From NCBI GenBank assembly GCA_030598525.1, contig JAUVPT010000111.1:1-5948 (forward strand): DNA of 5,948 nucleotides, in the 5' to 3' direction. The notes under the pieces are model-generated. The model was not told the DNA's origin and did no database searches. It worked only from the letters and a program-made list of their open reading frames with translations. Each line of letters starts with the position of its first letter. Within the stretch, counting starts at the first letter, position 1. The position numbers and the translations under genes are program-made. Shown piece by piece: positions 5,631-5,948 of the stretch. The DNA comes from Gemmatimonadota bacterium. Its GTDB lineage: Bacteria; Gemmatimonadota; Gemmatimonadetes; Palauibacterales; Palauibacteraceae.

Positions 5631-5948
5631 GTGAACCAGGTCACCGCCAAGTCGAGACCCCGTGTTTCCCGCGCCATCGTCCGCTTTGTCAAGACGGAGT
5701 CGGCGGGTGGCATCGTGATGATGAGCGCCGCGGCGCTGGCCCTCATCGTGGCCAACACCCCTCTGCTGACGGCGTATGAGGGACTCTGGCACACATACGC
5801 GGGCCTCGTTTTCGGTGGCTGGGCTCTCAATATGTCGCTCCTCCACTGGGTCAACGACGGCCTCATGGCCATCTTTTTCTTCGTGGTCGGCCTGGAGATC
5901 AAGCGGGAGATCCTGTTCGGAGAACTCGCCTCGGTGCGCCGGGCGGCT
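5631..5948 (+). CDS. nhaA: Na+/H+ antiporter NhaA (N-terminal part, runs off window)
   Basis: Inner-membrane antiporter that exports Na+ in exchange for H+, serving pH and sodium homeostasis. 106 residues are visible of roughly 390-450. A basic N-terminal tail (Lys7, Arg9, Arg11, Arg14, Arg18) leads into TESAGG (22-27) and a first membrane helix at about 24-42 ending IVANTP. After a loop with LWHTYAGLVFGG comes the family hallmark HWVNDGLMAIFFFVVGLEIKRE (72-93). By alignment from memory, Asp76, Glu89, Lys91 and Glu93 match E. coli Asp65, Glu78, Lys80 and Glu82, residues tied to the pH-sensing funnel and inter-helix packing. The catalytic Asp163/Asp164 pair lies beyond the window and cannot be checked. 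The start is GTG. The gene is divergent from ETF-QO across 146 bp, with no functional link shown. Whether it is a plain NhaA or a fusion with a C-terminal extra domain, as seen in some phyla, cannot be told here. Confidence 0.93.
   Translation, partial: MNQVTAKSRPRVSRAIVRFVKTESAGGIVMMSAAALALIVANTPLLTAYEGLWHTYAGLVFGGWALNMSLLHWVNDGLMAIFFFVVGLEIKREILFGELASVRRAA

Noticed and set aside
5481..5902. Minus-strand frames overlapping the nhaA start
   Set aside because: The + strand frame encodes unmistakable NhaA motifs (NDGLMAIFF, VGLEIKRE), so the antisense frames are shadows.
1..5948. CRISPR arrays, tRNA/rRNA genes, insertion sequences, attachment sites, tandem repeats
   Set aside because: I saw no regularly spaced repeats, no cloverleaf or T-loop signature, no transposase or integrase motif, and no terminal inverted repeats with target duplications.

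Overview
The window is a GC-rich stretch of bacterial chromosome with four ordinary protein genes and short gaps. Two genes are cut by the window edges. The gene set is the C-terminal half of an AcnA-type aconitase, a secreted family S46 dipeptidyl-peptidase, an electron-transfer flavoprotein:quinone oxidoreductase (ETF-QO) and the start of a NhaA antiporter. It points to a respiring, peptide- and fatty/amino-acid-using Gram-negative-type bacterium. The S46 lineage flavour and the unusual ETF-QO C-terminus make me think of Gemmatimonadota or a similar marine/soil heterotroph. That assignment is a recollection-based inference and not proven here.

Layout: bases 1-1371 (+) hold the aconitase, entering the window just after its first Fe-S cysteine. 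A 79-bp gap carries a small perfect palindrome and a good ribosome binding site. Bases 1451-3649 (+) hold the S46 peptidase, with a probable lipoprotein signal and a proline-rich linker. Bases 3650-3804 are a convergent gap with three hairpins, the middle one (14-bp stem, tetraloop) being the likely bidirectional terminator. Bases 3805-5484 (-) hold ETF-QO. A 146-bp divergent gap follows, and nhaA begins at a GTG at 5631 (+) and runs off the window.

Functionally, the peptidase would release dipeptides outside the cytoplasm and aconitase works in the TCA cycle. ETF-QO passes electrons from acyl-CoA and amino-acid dehydrogenases into the quinone pool, and NhaA exchanges Na+ for H+ across the same membrane. 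These fit one heterotrophic energy metabolism, but nothing shows that they form a dedicated system. I found no mobile element, CRISPR array, RNA gene or phage gene.

The observation most worth following up is in ETF-QO. The fourth cysteine of the canonical [4Fe-4S] ligand set is replaced by Thr538, and the normally well conserved segment after it is shortened and altered. This looks like a coherent variant subfamily and not a sequencing error. I did not find evidence of a wholly new multi-gene system.
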